Below the pieces are notes generated by a model, which saw only the letters and a program-made list of their open reading frames with translations, did not search any database and was not told the DNA's origin. Positions 16,075 through 22,121 of a stretch of DNA of 22,932 nucleotides are shown one piece after another; positions within the stretch are counted from its first letter, which is position 1, and each line of letters begins with the position of its first letter. This stretch comes from a virus. A program made the position numbers and the translations under genes. The stretch lies in IMG/VR virus record IMGVR_UViG_3300035670_001298, positions 1 to 22,932 of that record, one strand, 5' to 3'.

Positions 16075-17552
16075 ACCCTCTCCCGCACCCTACACTGTTT
16101 CATATCCCACACAGGGGGCAAAACCACCTGCGTCGCTGTTGGCGTCGCCTTGACCTCCCAGTCTGCCGGCTCGCGCTTGTCCACTTTGCGCGCCCACGGA
16201 CGGCTCATGCACGCATACCGCGCCTCGTCCGCCACGTGATCCTCGCCGTCGGTGTCCAAATCCTCCGGCTTGTCTGCGTCGTGCTGCAGGGTTGGCACGG
16301 TGCGGACAAAATCACGACACGTGCTGAAAACGTACAGCATTGGCCGCTCGTTGTGCCCGCGCAGACGCCAGCGCATCTCGTCCCAGCCGCCCATCGCGCC
16401 GTTGCGGCCTACGCGCTTGTTGTCAGCCGGCCGCCACACCACCTTGCGCCGCGCCATGATCTCCGCCCGGCTTGGTCCGCCGTCTTGCGCAAAAATCGCA
16501 GGGTCCGCCACGCCGTAGGCGATCTCCTCGCCCGCCTCGCGCTCGCGGATGCCGTCAGCGACCTCCTCGGTCGTGAGACGCAGGCCCTCGTTTGGGCCGT
16601 CTGCACCGTACCATTCCCGATACCGCACCAGCGCGCCCCGCGGTACGATCCCCTCGGGCCGAATCAGATCCTCGCTCGCCACAGCCCACCAGCCGCAGGA
16701 GAAGGGCCTCGCAAAACCCCAGTCGAACGACCGAAACCGCAACCAATGCTTGGGGACCTCAAACGGCGCCAGCACATGCCGGGGCGACCATTCTGAAAAG
16801 AACGCGCCCTCAACAATATTCCAGTCGCCCTCAAGCCACGCCCGCACCAGCTGCGCGCTGCCGCTCTCACTGAGGCGAGCCACGTAAGTCGGGTCATTGC
16901 GCATCAGCATCGGATTGTCGCTGAGGCGCGCCGGAATATAGACCCGGCTGGTCTGCAATTCCAACCCCGTGAACGGGCACACAAACGTGTGCCGAGTGAT
17001 GTTGTACGCGCCAGCATCAATGTAGCGCTGCTTGACCCATGCGTGACCTGAACCCCCAGGGTTGCAGGTCGCCCTAAAACCCGTCGGCACACCCGCGCCG
17101 CTGCGTAGCGTCGCCCGCAGCTTGTCGATGGGCTTGGGGTCCGCAAACTGCGTCAGCTCCTCGACATACACACGCGTGTAGTCGTGGCCCTGGTACTGAT
17201 CGGCGTCCTGATCGCGCTCCAAATAGCTCATGCGGACGATCGCGCCGTTGTCGAACACAAAACGGCTCTTTTGGTCCTGCCATTCGGCCATGCCGCGATA
17301 AATCTGCTTGGCGCGCTCAATCGTGCTCATGAGCGCCACCCGCGTCCGGCGAATGAACAGCCCCTTTGCGTTTGCCCCATACGCATCGGCATGGATCGCC
17401 CACTCGCCTAACGCCGCATCGGTCTTCCCGCCGCCCCGCGCGCCGCCATACACCACGTCGTCGCAGGTGCACTTGACAAAGTGATGTTGCGGGCCGGGCT
17501 GCGGCGCCCAGGCTATTGCAGCGGTTGCTCGCTGCGCACTTGCTCCAGCCAT
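16071..17552 (-). CDS. Terminase large subunit (493 aa)
   Basis: The packaging motor. The ATPase domain shows a Walker A loop at residues 36-44 (GGARGGGKT) and a Walker B strand with acidic pair at 128-132 (VYVEE), followed by a TCNPGGSGH coupling motif near 162-170. The nuclease domain shows the RNase H-like acidic residues Asp277 (SFDWGF), Asp350 (GVADPA) and Asp438 (EDHVADEARYA). The length is typical. The ATG at 17552 lies inside the small-subunit gene (40-bp overlap), and no later ATG, GTG or TTG precedes the conserved region. Ribosome-site spacing is poor (GAGGA abuts the ATG), so translation may depend on coupling to the upstream gene. Confidence 0.93.
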   Translation of the reverse strand: MAGASAQRATAAIAWAPQPGPQHHFVKCTCDDVVYGGARGGGKTDAALGEWAIHADAYGANAKGLFIRRTRVALMSTIERAKQIYRGMAEWQDQKSRFVFDNGAIVRMSYLERDQDADQYQGHDYTRVYVEELTQFADPKPIDKLRATLRSGAGVPTGFRATCNPGGSGHAWVKQRYIDAGAYNITRHTFVCPFTGLELQTSRVYIPARLSDNPMLMRNDPTYVARLSESGSAQLVRAWLEGDWNIVEGAFFSEWSPRHVLAPFEVPKHWLRFRSFDWGFARPFSCGWWAVASEDLIRPEGIVPRGALVRYREWYGADGPNEGLRLTTEEVADGIREREAGEEIAYGVADPAIFAQDGGPSRAEIMARRKVVWRPADNKRVGRNGAMGGWDEMRWRLRGHNERPMLYVFSTCRDFVRTVPTLQHDADKPEDLDTDGEDHVADEARYACMSRPWARKVDKREPADWEVKATPTATQVVLPPVWDMKQCRVRERV

Positions 17553-17830
17553 TCCTCAGGGCTCATCGGTTCAGACACAACACGGCGTGTGATTTCGCCC
17601 TTGTGTTCCACTTCCTGCTTGCGGGCATGCACGTAGGGTGCGGCGGCGATAGCCATTCTATCACGGCGCTCTGTATCAGCGGTTTTGTCGGCCATCACGC
17701 GCATCATGTACTCAAGCGGCGTCTCTGTGCTTTCAGACAACACGGTTTCAAGCACAGCTTGCGTAAGCATCTGCTTGGAGCCCGAGCCGGGCTTGCGGCC
17801 CGCTCCCGGTCTGCGTCCACCGCGTGGCAT
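17513..17830 (-). CDS. Terminase small subunit (105 aa)
   Basis: The protein begins PRGGRRPGAGRKPGSGSKQ, the basic Gly/Arg-rich opening typical of this class of small terminase subunits. A helical region (LTQAVLETVLSESTETPLEYM, split by a turn) and an acidic C-terminus (MSPEEWLEQVRSEQPLQ) follow. It should bind the packaging start site and regulate the large subunit encoded next. The ATG at 17830 has no good Shine-Dalgarno sequence, and the short leader after the previous gene is AT-rich, which is unusual for this operon. A later internal start is possible. Confidence 0.8.
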   Translation of the reverse strand: MPRGGRRPGAGRKPGSGSKQMLTQAVLETVLSESTETPLEYMMRVMADKTADTERRDRMAIAAAPYVHARKQEVEHKGEITRRVVSEPMSPEEWLEQVRSEQPLQ

Positions 17831-17858
17831 GTTAGTGCTTTGATTGTTCGATTGTCAT

Positions 17859-18275
17859 TCAATCAGCCCCAACCGCCGGCGCCAGCATCTGCAGCATCCG
17901 ATCCCGCTCGGTCGCCTCCAGCGCCGTCGTCGCGCCAGCCTGCAAGCTGCGCTCTTGCTGAGTCAGCACGATCGCCCCGATCCACGCCGTCAACAGCGTC
18001 CCGCTCAGCACGCCGCCAATCCCCCATTTTGCCGCCGCGTACCAATAGCCGGAGCGACGGCCCTCGGCATAGCGCTCCTCGCCTCTGGCCTGCAGGCGGG
18101 TCAGCTCCTCGCCGTGGGCCTGCGTCACGCCCTCAAGACGCTGCGTGTAGCCTTCGCTGGCCTCCTGCACGCCGCGCCGCTTGCCCTCGTCAAAGCCCTC
18201 GCGCCGCGCTTGGCTGAGCGCCGCATCGCGCTTGGCCTGCGCGGCCTGGACCCGGGCAGCGTCGCCGATCTGCAT
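17859..18275 (-). CDS. Coiled-coil protein with one membrane span (138 aa)
   Basis: ATG at 18275 shares one base with the previous stop (TGATG). Residues 1-75 are a charged helix with heptad-like spacing, rich in Ala, Arg, Gln and Glu. Residues 83-105 (WGIGGVLSGTLLTAWIGAIV and on) form one strong membrane segment, followed by a 30-residue helical tail. I do not recognise the family. It lies where P22 has its lysis genes, so a holin- or spanin-like job is possible. However, a classical inner-membrane spanin has its long coil after the span, not before it. The role is therefore open. Confidence 0.65.
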   Translation of the reverse strand: MQIGDAARVQAAQAKRDAALSQARREGFDEGKRRGVQEASEGYTQRLEGVTQAHGEELTRLQARGEERYAEGRRSGYWYAAAKWGIGGVLSGTLLTAWIGAIVLTQQERSLQAGATTALEATERDRMLQMLAPAVGAD

Positions 18276-18541
18276 CAGGCAGCCCCATCCAGCTCATCAA
18301 TCACCACCTGCAGCTCGTTCATATTGGTGACGATCACAGGCCGGCTTAAACCCGCCTCGCGGATCCGGCGCAACTGCGCGGCGATCGTCTGCTCCCGCTC
18401 GTCCACCCGCGCCAGCACCTCGCCTTCGCGGCTTTCCAGCTTGGCAAGCTCCTGACGCACGCGGCCCAGCTCCTGGCGCACCCGCACCAGCTCGGCCTCG
18501 TCCTCTTGCGCGCGGTGCGCCTGGTCAATCAGTGTCGTCAT
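18275..18541 (-). CDS. Small coiled-coil protein (88 aa)
   Basis: I place the start at ATG 18541 because GGAGGG lies six bases upstream; the frame stays open further upstream but through a hairpin and non-coding sequence. Residues 8-62 are a continuous coiled coil with repeated RQEL units (VRVRQELGRVRQELAKLESR). A short mixed tail follows (SRPVIVTNMNELQVVIDELD). It has no membrane segment. It is the first gene after the hairpin that closes the early operon, so it is probably the first late gene. The function is not recognised. Confidence 0.65.
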   Translation of the reverse strand: MTTLIDQAHRAQEDEAELVRVRQELGRVRQELAKLESREGEVLARVDEREQTIAAQLRRIREAGLSRPVIVTNMNELQVVIDELDGAA

Positions 18542-18729
18542 CTGCAGCCCTCCATGGTGTGATGACCCCCGGCCGCGCCTGTTGTGGGGAGACGGGGTGC
18601 GCGAGCCGGGGGGATTGACCGCGCAAGGGGGACAAGCGGCGGCCAAACGCAAAGCGCCGGGCGGGTGTGATCCCGTCCGGCGCAGCAATTCCAAACATAG
18701 TGTTTTTGTGCCAGATTTGCTCACACGCG
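18542..18729. other. 188-bp intergenic region between early and late genes
   Basis: Apart from the hairpin at 18654-18683, the stretch is GC-rich and I see no open frame with a ribosome site. A late promoter or antitermination site would be expected here by analogy with P22, but no convincing -35/-10 pair reading leftward could be found by eye. Confidence 0.5.
18654..18683 (-). terminator. Hairpin terminator ending the early operon
   Basis: Two 12-base arms (GCGCCGGGCGGG and CCCGTCCGGCGC) pair at 11 positions, with G:U at the twelfth, around a 6-base loop. On the minus strand the hairpin is followed by TTTGCGTTT, a broken but T-rich tract; on the plus strand no T-tract follows. It lies about 45 bases beyond the stop of the 170-aa gene. 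Confidence 0.6.
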
Positions 18730-19242
18730 TCAACCAATTTTTTCGTCGAGCATCGCGCAGGCGTTCCAGCGCGCGCGATCAAGGTCGATGCGGTGATAGT
18801 AGACCGCCAGCCGCTCCAGCAGCCGGGCGACAATCGGCACCAGCCGGGTCGTATTGCGGCTGCCCTGGTAGGCGAGGGCAAGCTGCGTCGCGGTAGGCTG
18901 GGGCGCGTCAAACAGCAGGCGCAAGAGCGAGCGGTGGCGGGCGCTGGGGGTGTGGCGCTCAACGAACAGCAACGCCGCCTCCACCCTGCCCCGTGCAGCG
19001 GCCTGCGCGCGCTGGGCAGTGTGATAATCGGCCGACCCGCCGTCGCAGCGCTCGTACCGCGCCGCGCGCTGGCCTGCGCCGATTTCGATGTCCCGCCAGA
19101 GGCGATGCGCCGCCGCGACGTAGGACGGCTCGAGCTGCGCCTCCCACGCGTCCACGCACCAGCGCGGGCGCTTGCCCGTATCACGACCCCACTCCTCGCG
19201 CTCGCCCCACAGCAGCTGTCGAGCTCTTTCCAATATTCGCAT
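18730..19242 (-). CDS. Last early-operon protein, lambda Q position (170 aa)
   Basis: ATG at 19242 lies inside the end of the preceding gene (62-bp overlap). The protein is predicted all-helical and Arg/Ala-rich, with LEPSYVAAAHRLWRDIEIGA, later AAARGRVEAALLFVERH, then a likely helix-turn-helix around PTATQLALAYQGSRNTTRLV. The helix LVPIVARLLERLAVYYHRID closes it. It weakly recalls alphaproteobacterial DUF6456-type proteins. It is the last gene before the hairpin and the late genes, the place of lambda Q or P22 gp23. A late-gene regulator is a reasonable inference, but no family evidence supports it directly. Confidence 0.6.
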   Translation of the reverse strand: MRILERARQLLWGEREEWGRDTGKRPRWCVDAWEAQLEPSYVAAAHRLWRDIEIGAGQRAARYERCDGGSADYHTAQRAQAAARGRVEAALLFVERHTPSARHRSLLRLLFDAPQPTATQLALAYQGSRNTTRLVPIVARLLERLAVYYHRIDLDRARWNACAMLDEKIG

Positions 19243-19639
19243 AGCGCACCCCCTTTTTGGCCTCGAGCCACGCGTAGCCGTCTGGCGTCAGCGCGTAGCC
19301 GACGCCGTAAACCGTAATGAGAAGCTCAGGCGCGCCCTCCTGGCGCGCGAGCGTGCGCAGGCGGTGGGCGATCACGTCCCACAGTTTTAGTTGCGGATCG
19401 CCGCGCCCCGTCGGGCGCGCCCGATAGTGCAGCTGCTCGCGCGAGACCGGGCGCGGGTAAGCGCGATGCAGCTCCGTCAGCATCGCCGCGGCTTGCGGCG
19501 TCAGGGCCGGCAACACCAGCCGCCAATCCTGCCACGTCATCTCAGCGCGCAGCTGCTCGCGCAGCTGCCGCAGCTCCTCCTCGAGCTCCTCGCAGCGCTC
19601 GCGATAGGCGCGGATCAAGGAGGCGTGATCGCCGCTCAC
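19181..19639 (-). CDS. Winged-helix DNA-binding protein, OmpR-type fold (152 aa)
   Basis: I choose GTG 19639 because it overlaps the nuclease stop as GTGA; the longer frame upstream is low-complexity shadow. Residues 6-33 are a coiled coil (RCEELEEELRQLREQLRAE). Residues 44-118 follow the OmpR/PhoB effector pattern: LTPQAAAMLTELHRAYPRPV, then SREQL, then LKLWDVIAHRLRTLAR, then LLITVYGVGYALT. The recognition helix would be near 85-99. No receiver domain is present, so the protein may dimerise through its coil. It is likely a transcription factor of the early operon. Its target is unknown. Confidence 0.75.
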   Translation of the reverse strand: MSGDHASLIRAYRERCEELEEELRQLREQLRAEMTWQDWRLVLPALTPQAAAMLTELHRAYPRPVSREQLHYRARPTGRGDPQLKLWDVIAHRLRTLARQEGAPELLITVYGVGYALTPDGYAWLEAKKGVRYANIGKSSTAAVGRARGVGS

Positions 19640-20025
19640 CGCACCCGCTCCTGCACTTGCGCCCGCGCGCTCTTGAGCGCCGCCTGCACGTCTTCCAGGC
19701 TGCGCACGACAAAGCAGGGGACGCCGTGGGTCGTGAGCAGCGTCATGACCTCTCCCTGCGCCTGGGACACGCGGGCCTTGGCCCCGCTGACCTTGCCGCT
19801 GCCAAGCAGCTTGGGCGGCGCCTTGACCTCCAGGCCCACGACGAGGCCGTGAGTGGGAACGCAAAACAGGTCCGGGACGCCCGCAAGCGCGCCCTCCGCT
19901 TTAAGGTTGGCGGCGTCCACGGGACGGCGCGCGCCGCCATTGGGCGTCGACCAGCAGGGAATCCGACGCATCCTCAGGTAAGTAACGATGGCGCGTTGCA
20001 GTTGGCTTTCAGCGCGGCGGGTCAC
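19636..20025 (-). CDS. VRR-NUC family nuclease (129 aa)
   Basis: GTG at 20025 overlaps the previous stop (GTGA). The core PD-(D/E)XK motif is visible as GVPD at 49-52 and EVK at 66-68, with an N-terminal helix (ESQLQRAIVTYLRMRRIPCW) and a C-terminal strand and helix (GVPCFVVRSLEDVQAAL). The length matches free-standing phage VRR-NUC proteins, which are structure-specific nucleases thought to act on branched DNA. Its place after the replication genes is like the lambda nin region, so resolving replication or recombination intermediates is a sound inference. Confidence 0.85.
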   Translation of the reverse strand: MTRRAESQLQRAIVTYLRMRRIPCWSTPNGGARRPVDAANLKAEGALAGVPDLFCVPTHGLVVGLEVKAPPKLLGSGKVSGAKARVSQAQGEVMTLLTTHGVPCFVVRSLEDVQAALKSARAQVQERVR

Positions 20026-20888
20026 TTTGCCTTGCTCCGATTGAGCGTCTGCATCAGGTCCCGCAGAACGCGCGCGCCCTCGGCCCGCTCCTCATCGGTC
20101 GGCTCTTCGGTCCGCGGCACGTAAAGCCTCCGCACCGGCGCCGGCTCGGCGTCCCCGTGCTCATCGTCCTGCGCGTAGCGCGCCCCCTCCAGGATCTCGA
20201 CGCCGCAGTCGTCCGCGATCTGACCGACGTCGCGCTGCAGCCGCTCAGCCATGAAGGCCGTTGTCAGCACCGCGCTCGCCGTAAACCGACAATTCCGGCG
20301 GTTGAGCCAGCTGTAGACGTACGCGTCGCCGCGCGCGGCGCGCACCCGCTCCACAAACCGCGCCGTCGCGCCGATCGGATACGGACCTGCGCCGTCGTCG
20401 CCTGGAGGGGCGGTAGACGCCGCGCGGCGCAAGGCCTCCACGCACGCCAGACGCGGCGCGTACAGTTCGCGGCAAGCGCTCATGAGCTCGTGAAGGGTCG
20501 GCCACCACTTGCCGCCAGCCGTGTCCGGCCAAGTCTGCACAACGTGCAGCGCAATGTCGGCCGGAAACCGCGACAGCGCCTCCGCATAGGCCCGCGTCGC
20601 CGCAATGATCACGCCGTGATCCGCATCGTCCTGGCGCACGGTCATCGCAGCCAGCACGCTCAACGCCTGCAAAATCGCTGAGACGTCAGCAGGCCGCGAG
20701 GCGCGGTCGTACCGCGCTAGCATCTCCTGGATCTCCGAACGGATCGGCGTCCCATGGATCGTCGCCCGCGGCCGCTCGTCGCTGCTCTGCGGCACGAGCA
20801 GCAACCGCCAGCTCCCGGATGATGCTTGCGCGAGAGCGTCGCTGGTTTGCTGCGGATGGCGGCGGGCTATAGGCGCGGGGCTGTTCAT
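20022..20888 (-). CDS. Replication partner protein, lambda P position (288 aa)
   Basis: The region EIQEMLARYDRASRPADVSA through RFPADIALHVVQTWPDTAGG and KWWPTLHELMSACREL has the helical pattern of phage helicase-loader-type proteins, where a W/F-P-T-L motif is common. The C-terminal half is polar, ending DLMQTLNRSKAK. Two starts are plausible. ATG 20888 has GGAG seven bases upstream but overlaps the O-like gene by 203 bp; ATG 20723 overlaps it by 38 bp. In the overlap this frame has about four-fifths G/C at third codon positions by hand count, against about three-fifths for the O-like frame, so I prefer the longer form. Its place after the initiator suggests that it loads the host helicase. 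Confidence 0.65.
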   Translation of the reverse strand: MNSPAPIARRHPQQTSDALAQASSGSWRLLLVPQSSDERPRATIHGTPIRSEIQEMLARYDRASRPADVSAILQALSVLAAMTVRQDDADHGVIIAATRAYAEALSRFPADIALHVVQTWPDTAGGKWWPTLHELMSACRELYAPRLACVEALRRAASTAPPGDDGAGPYPIGATARFVERVRAARGDAYVYSWLNRRNCRFTASAVLTTAFMAERLQRDVGQIADDCGVEILEGARYAQDDEHGDAEPAPVRRLYVPRTEEPTDEERAEGARVLRDLMQTLNRSKAK

Positions 20889-21582
20889 AGGTCATCTCCG
20901 GATTGCCGGCGAGGCGGCGGGTGCGGATGGCAAGGGCGGCCTCGCGGACCCAGGTCCAGGACCGGATCAGCTTGCCGCGGGCGCGGCAGGAGGCGGCGGT
21001 GGCGTCAATCGCCGGGAGGACGTCGTCGTCCCAGTCGCAGGGATCCCCCCGCGTCGGCTCACACAGGGCCTTGAGGTCAGCGTAGTGGTGCACCGAGCCC
21101 TGCGTGCGATCGAGGGCGTCCCCCGCCCTCGCCTGCGCCTGTCGCAGACGCTCCGGCCAAACGTCGAAGGTCGGACCCTCGCGCGCGCACGCAAGAGCAT
21201 CATCATCAGATGATGGTTCTAATATTCCTGGTTCAGCGCGCTCAATTTGAACGCTGGTTAGATGCGTATTTGACCGCTGGTCAAATTGACCACTGGTCAA
21301 ATTGAGCGCTGGTTCGCTGACCGCAAGCGTCATCAAATACGAGCCAAGCGTGCCGTCTGGGCGGCGGCGTCGCTCCCGCTTCAAAAGCCCAAGCTTTTCC
21401 ATCTCAACGATGGCGCGCCGGACCGTGGACACAGAGCACTCGGCCTCCTCGGCGACGCGCTCAAAAGCCGGCCAGCAGTCGTGACTTTGGTTAGCGTAAT
21501 TCGCCAACACCAGCAGGACGGCTTTATTGGTCGCGCTGCCAGCCTTTACGCTCAAGGCCCAACTGATCGCTTGCACGCTCAT
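20686..21582 (-). CDS. O-like replication initiator with winged helix (298 aa)
   Basis: ATG at 21582 overlaps the previous stop (ATGA), with GGAGG eight bases upstream. Residues 1-90 form a winged helix (ISWALSVKAGSATNKAVLLV, CWPAFERVAEEAECSVSTVR, RAIVEMEKLGLLKRERRRR), the fold used by lambda O and related phage initiators to bind iterons. A linker follows (about 90-130), and its DNA carries four iteron-like repeats. The C-terminal domain (FDVWPERLRQAQARAGDAL, later WDDDVLPAIDATAASCRARG, then SWTWVREAALAIRTRRLAGN) is helical, with an acidic tail likely to contact the next protein. The protein should open the phage origin and recruit the helicase machinery. Confidence 0.78.
   Translation of the reverse strand: MSVQAISWALSVKAGSATNKAVLLVLANYANQSHDCWPAFERVAEEAECSVSTVRRAIVEMEKLGLLKRERRRRPDGTLGSYLMTLAVSEPALNLTSGQFDQRSNTHLTSVQIERAEPGILEPSSDDDALACAREGPTFDVWPERLRQAQARAGDALDRTQGSVHHYADLKALCEPTRGDPCDWDDDVLPAIDATAASCRARGKLIRSWTWVREAALAIRTRRLAGNPEMTYEQPRAYSPPPSAANQRRSRASIIRELAVAARAAEQRRAAAGDDPWDADPFGDPGDASAVRPRLAAC
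21245..21315. other. Iteron cluster, probable phage replication origin
   Basis: Four 16-base repeats share the core TTGAnCnCTGGT: 21245-21260, 21268-21283, 21284-21299 and 21300-21315. The last three are directly abutted (16-bp period), and the first is 7 bp further away. The two central units are inverted repeats (TTTGACC/GGTCAAA and TTGACC/GGTCAA). A less GC-rich stretch with the perfect palindrome CATCATC-A-GATGATG (21201-21215) lies to the left. The cluster is inside the linker of the O-like gene, just as the lambda origin lies in O. Confidence 0.75.
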
Positions 21583-21809
21583 CTAAGTCGCCTCCACCGC
21601 AGCCAAGCCGGCCGCGGCTGTTGAACGGGGTTGAAAGGAAGTTTCCGCTCAGCCAACGGAGGGGGGGGAGGCGCGCGCCACGGGCGGCCGCGCGACCGGT
21701 ACAGCAGCCCGGCGACAGCGCTGCGCGTTACGCCAAGCAACCGGGCAATCGCGCGATAGCTCAGCCCGGCCGCGTACAGCTCCTGCACAAGCATTTGGCG
21801 CGGGCTCAT
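21579..21809 (-). CDS. Small GcrA-like helix-turn-helix protein (76 aa)
   Basis: ATG at 21809 overlaps the Cro-like stop (ATGA). Residues 4-40 (RQMLVQELYAAGLSYRAIAR, then LLGVTRSAVAGLLYRSRGR) form a helix-turn-helix resembling the DNA-binding end of GcrA, the alphaproteobacterial cell-cycle regulator (pattern GLSxxxIAxxLG-VTRxAVxGxxxR). A Pro/Arg-rich tail follows, with no GcrA sigma-binding domain. A run of eight C codes for PPPPP and is a likely spot for sequencing error or frame slippage. It occupies the place of lambda cII. It could equally be a generic sigma-region-4 or resolvase-type HTH. An early regulator is likely. Confidence 0.65.
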   Translation of the reverse strand: MSPRQMLVQELYAAGLSYRAIARLLGVTRSAVAGLLYRSRGRPWRAPPPPPLAERKLPFNPVQQPRPAWLRWRRLR

Positions 21810-22030
21810 GCGGCAGCCGCGTTCTTGTTTTGGCCCAAATTATGCAGGGCCTCGTAAGTTATACCGCTAATGCCAAAACGGCGCGCGGACTGAACAAGGC
21901 TCGCAAAATGCTCAGCCGGGATCTTGCCGCGGTGCTTCCACATGCGGATCGCCGCGGCGTCTATGCCCGTGTCCCGCGCCAACCGCGCGGTCGAAGGCCA
22001 TAGCTCAAGAAGGTCTTTTACCGAGGTCAT
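21806..22030 (-). CDS. Cro-like repressor (74 aa)
   Basis: The likely start is ATG 22030. The longer frame upstream would run through the operator and promoter. The helix-turn-helix is at residues about 12-42 (STARLARDTGIDAAAIRMWK, then HRGKIPAEHFASLVQSA), followed by RRFGISGITYEALHNLG. This pattern is common in Cro-type proteins of alphaproteobacterial prophages. It is divergent from the CI-like gene and first in the leftward early operon. The predicted transcription start falls on or near the ATG, so its mRNA may be leaderless. It should bind the same operators as the repressor and turn early transcription down. Confidence 0.78.
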   Translation of the reverse strand: MTSVKDLLELWPSTARLARDTGIDAAAIRMWKHRGKIPAEHFASLVQSARRFGISGITYEALHNLGQNKNAAAA

Positions 22031-22035
22031 GTCAT

Positions 22036-22056
22036 CTTGTAACCCAGAGTTACAAG
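22036..22056. promoter_or_regulatory. Repressor operator O1 (left, strong)
   Basis: A perfect 8-base inverted repeat, CTTGTAAC and GTTACAAG, around a 5-base centre CCAGA. It matches the operator at 22735-22755 at 19 of 21 positions and overlaps the leftward promoter. Confidence 0.8.
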
Positions 22057-22065
22057 TAAGCGCAA
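22037..22065 (-). promoter_or_regulatory. Leftward early promoter (PR-equivalent)
   Basis: Reading leftward, TTGCGC (22060-22065) and TTACAA (22037-22042) are separated by 17 bases. The operator at 22036-22056 covers the -10 element and most of the spacer. The predicted start is about 22030, the first base of the Cro-like ATG. Confidence 0.6.
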
Positions 22066-22081
22066 GCCCCAGAGTTACATT
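22061..22081. promoter_or_regulatory. Repressor half-operator O2 (left, weak)
   Basis: Only the right half (CCAGA then GTTACAT) is conserved; the left half is degenerate. Its centre is 25 bp from the centre of O1. It may allow cooperative binding and control the repressor gene. Confidence 0.5.
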
Positions 22082-22121
22082 TTTTTCGGTACCCTGCCCG
22101 CGTAACTGAAAGACGATTCTT

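Noticed and set aside
18542-18733. Upstream extension of the coiled-coil gene to 152 aa
   Set aside because: It would be translated through the hairpin and Pro-rich non-coding sequence, whereas ATG 18541 has a strong ribosome site.
19639-19864. Upstream extension of the winged-helix gene to a 227-aa protein
   Set aside because: The extra 75 residues are Gly/Arg/Gln low-complexity sequence antiparallel in character to the nuclease codons, and GTG 19639 gives the usual 4-base overlap.
22115-22119. GATTC (a GANTC methylation site) just before the repressor start, possibly linked to the GcrA-like protein
   Set aside because: GANTC is expected by chance many times in a window of this size, so one site near a promoter is not evidence.
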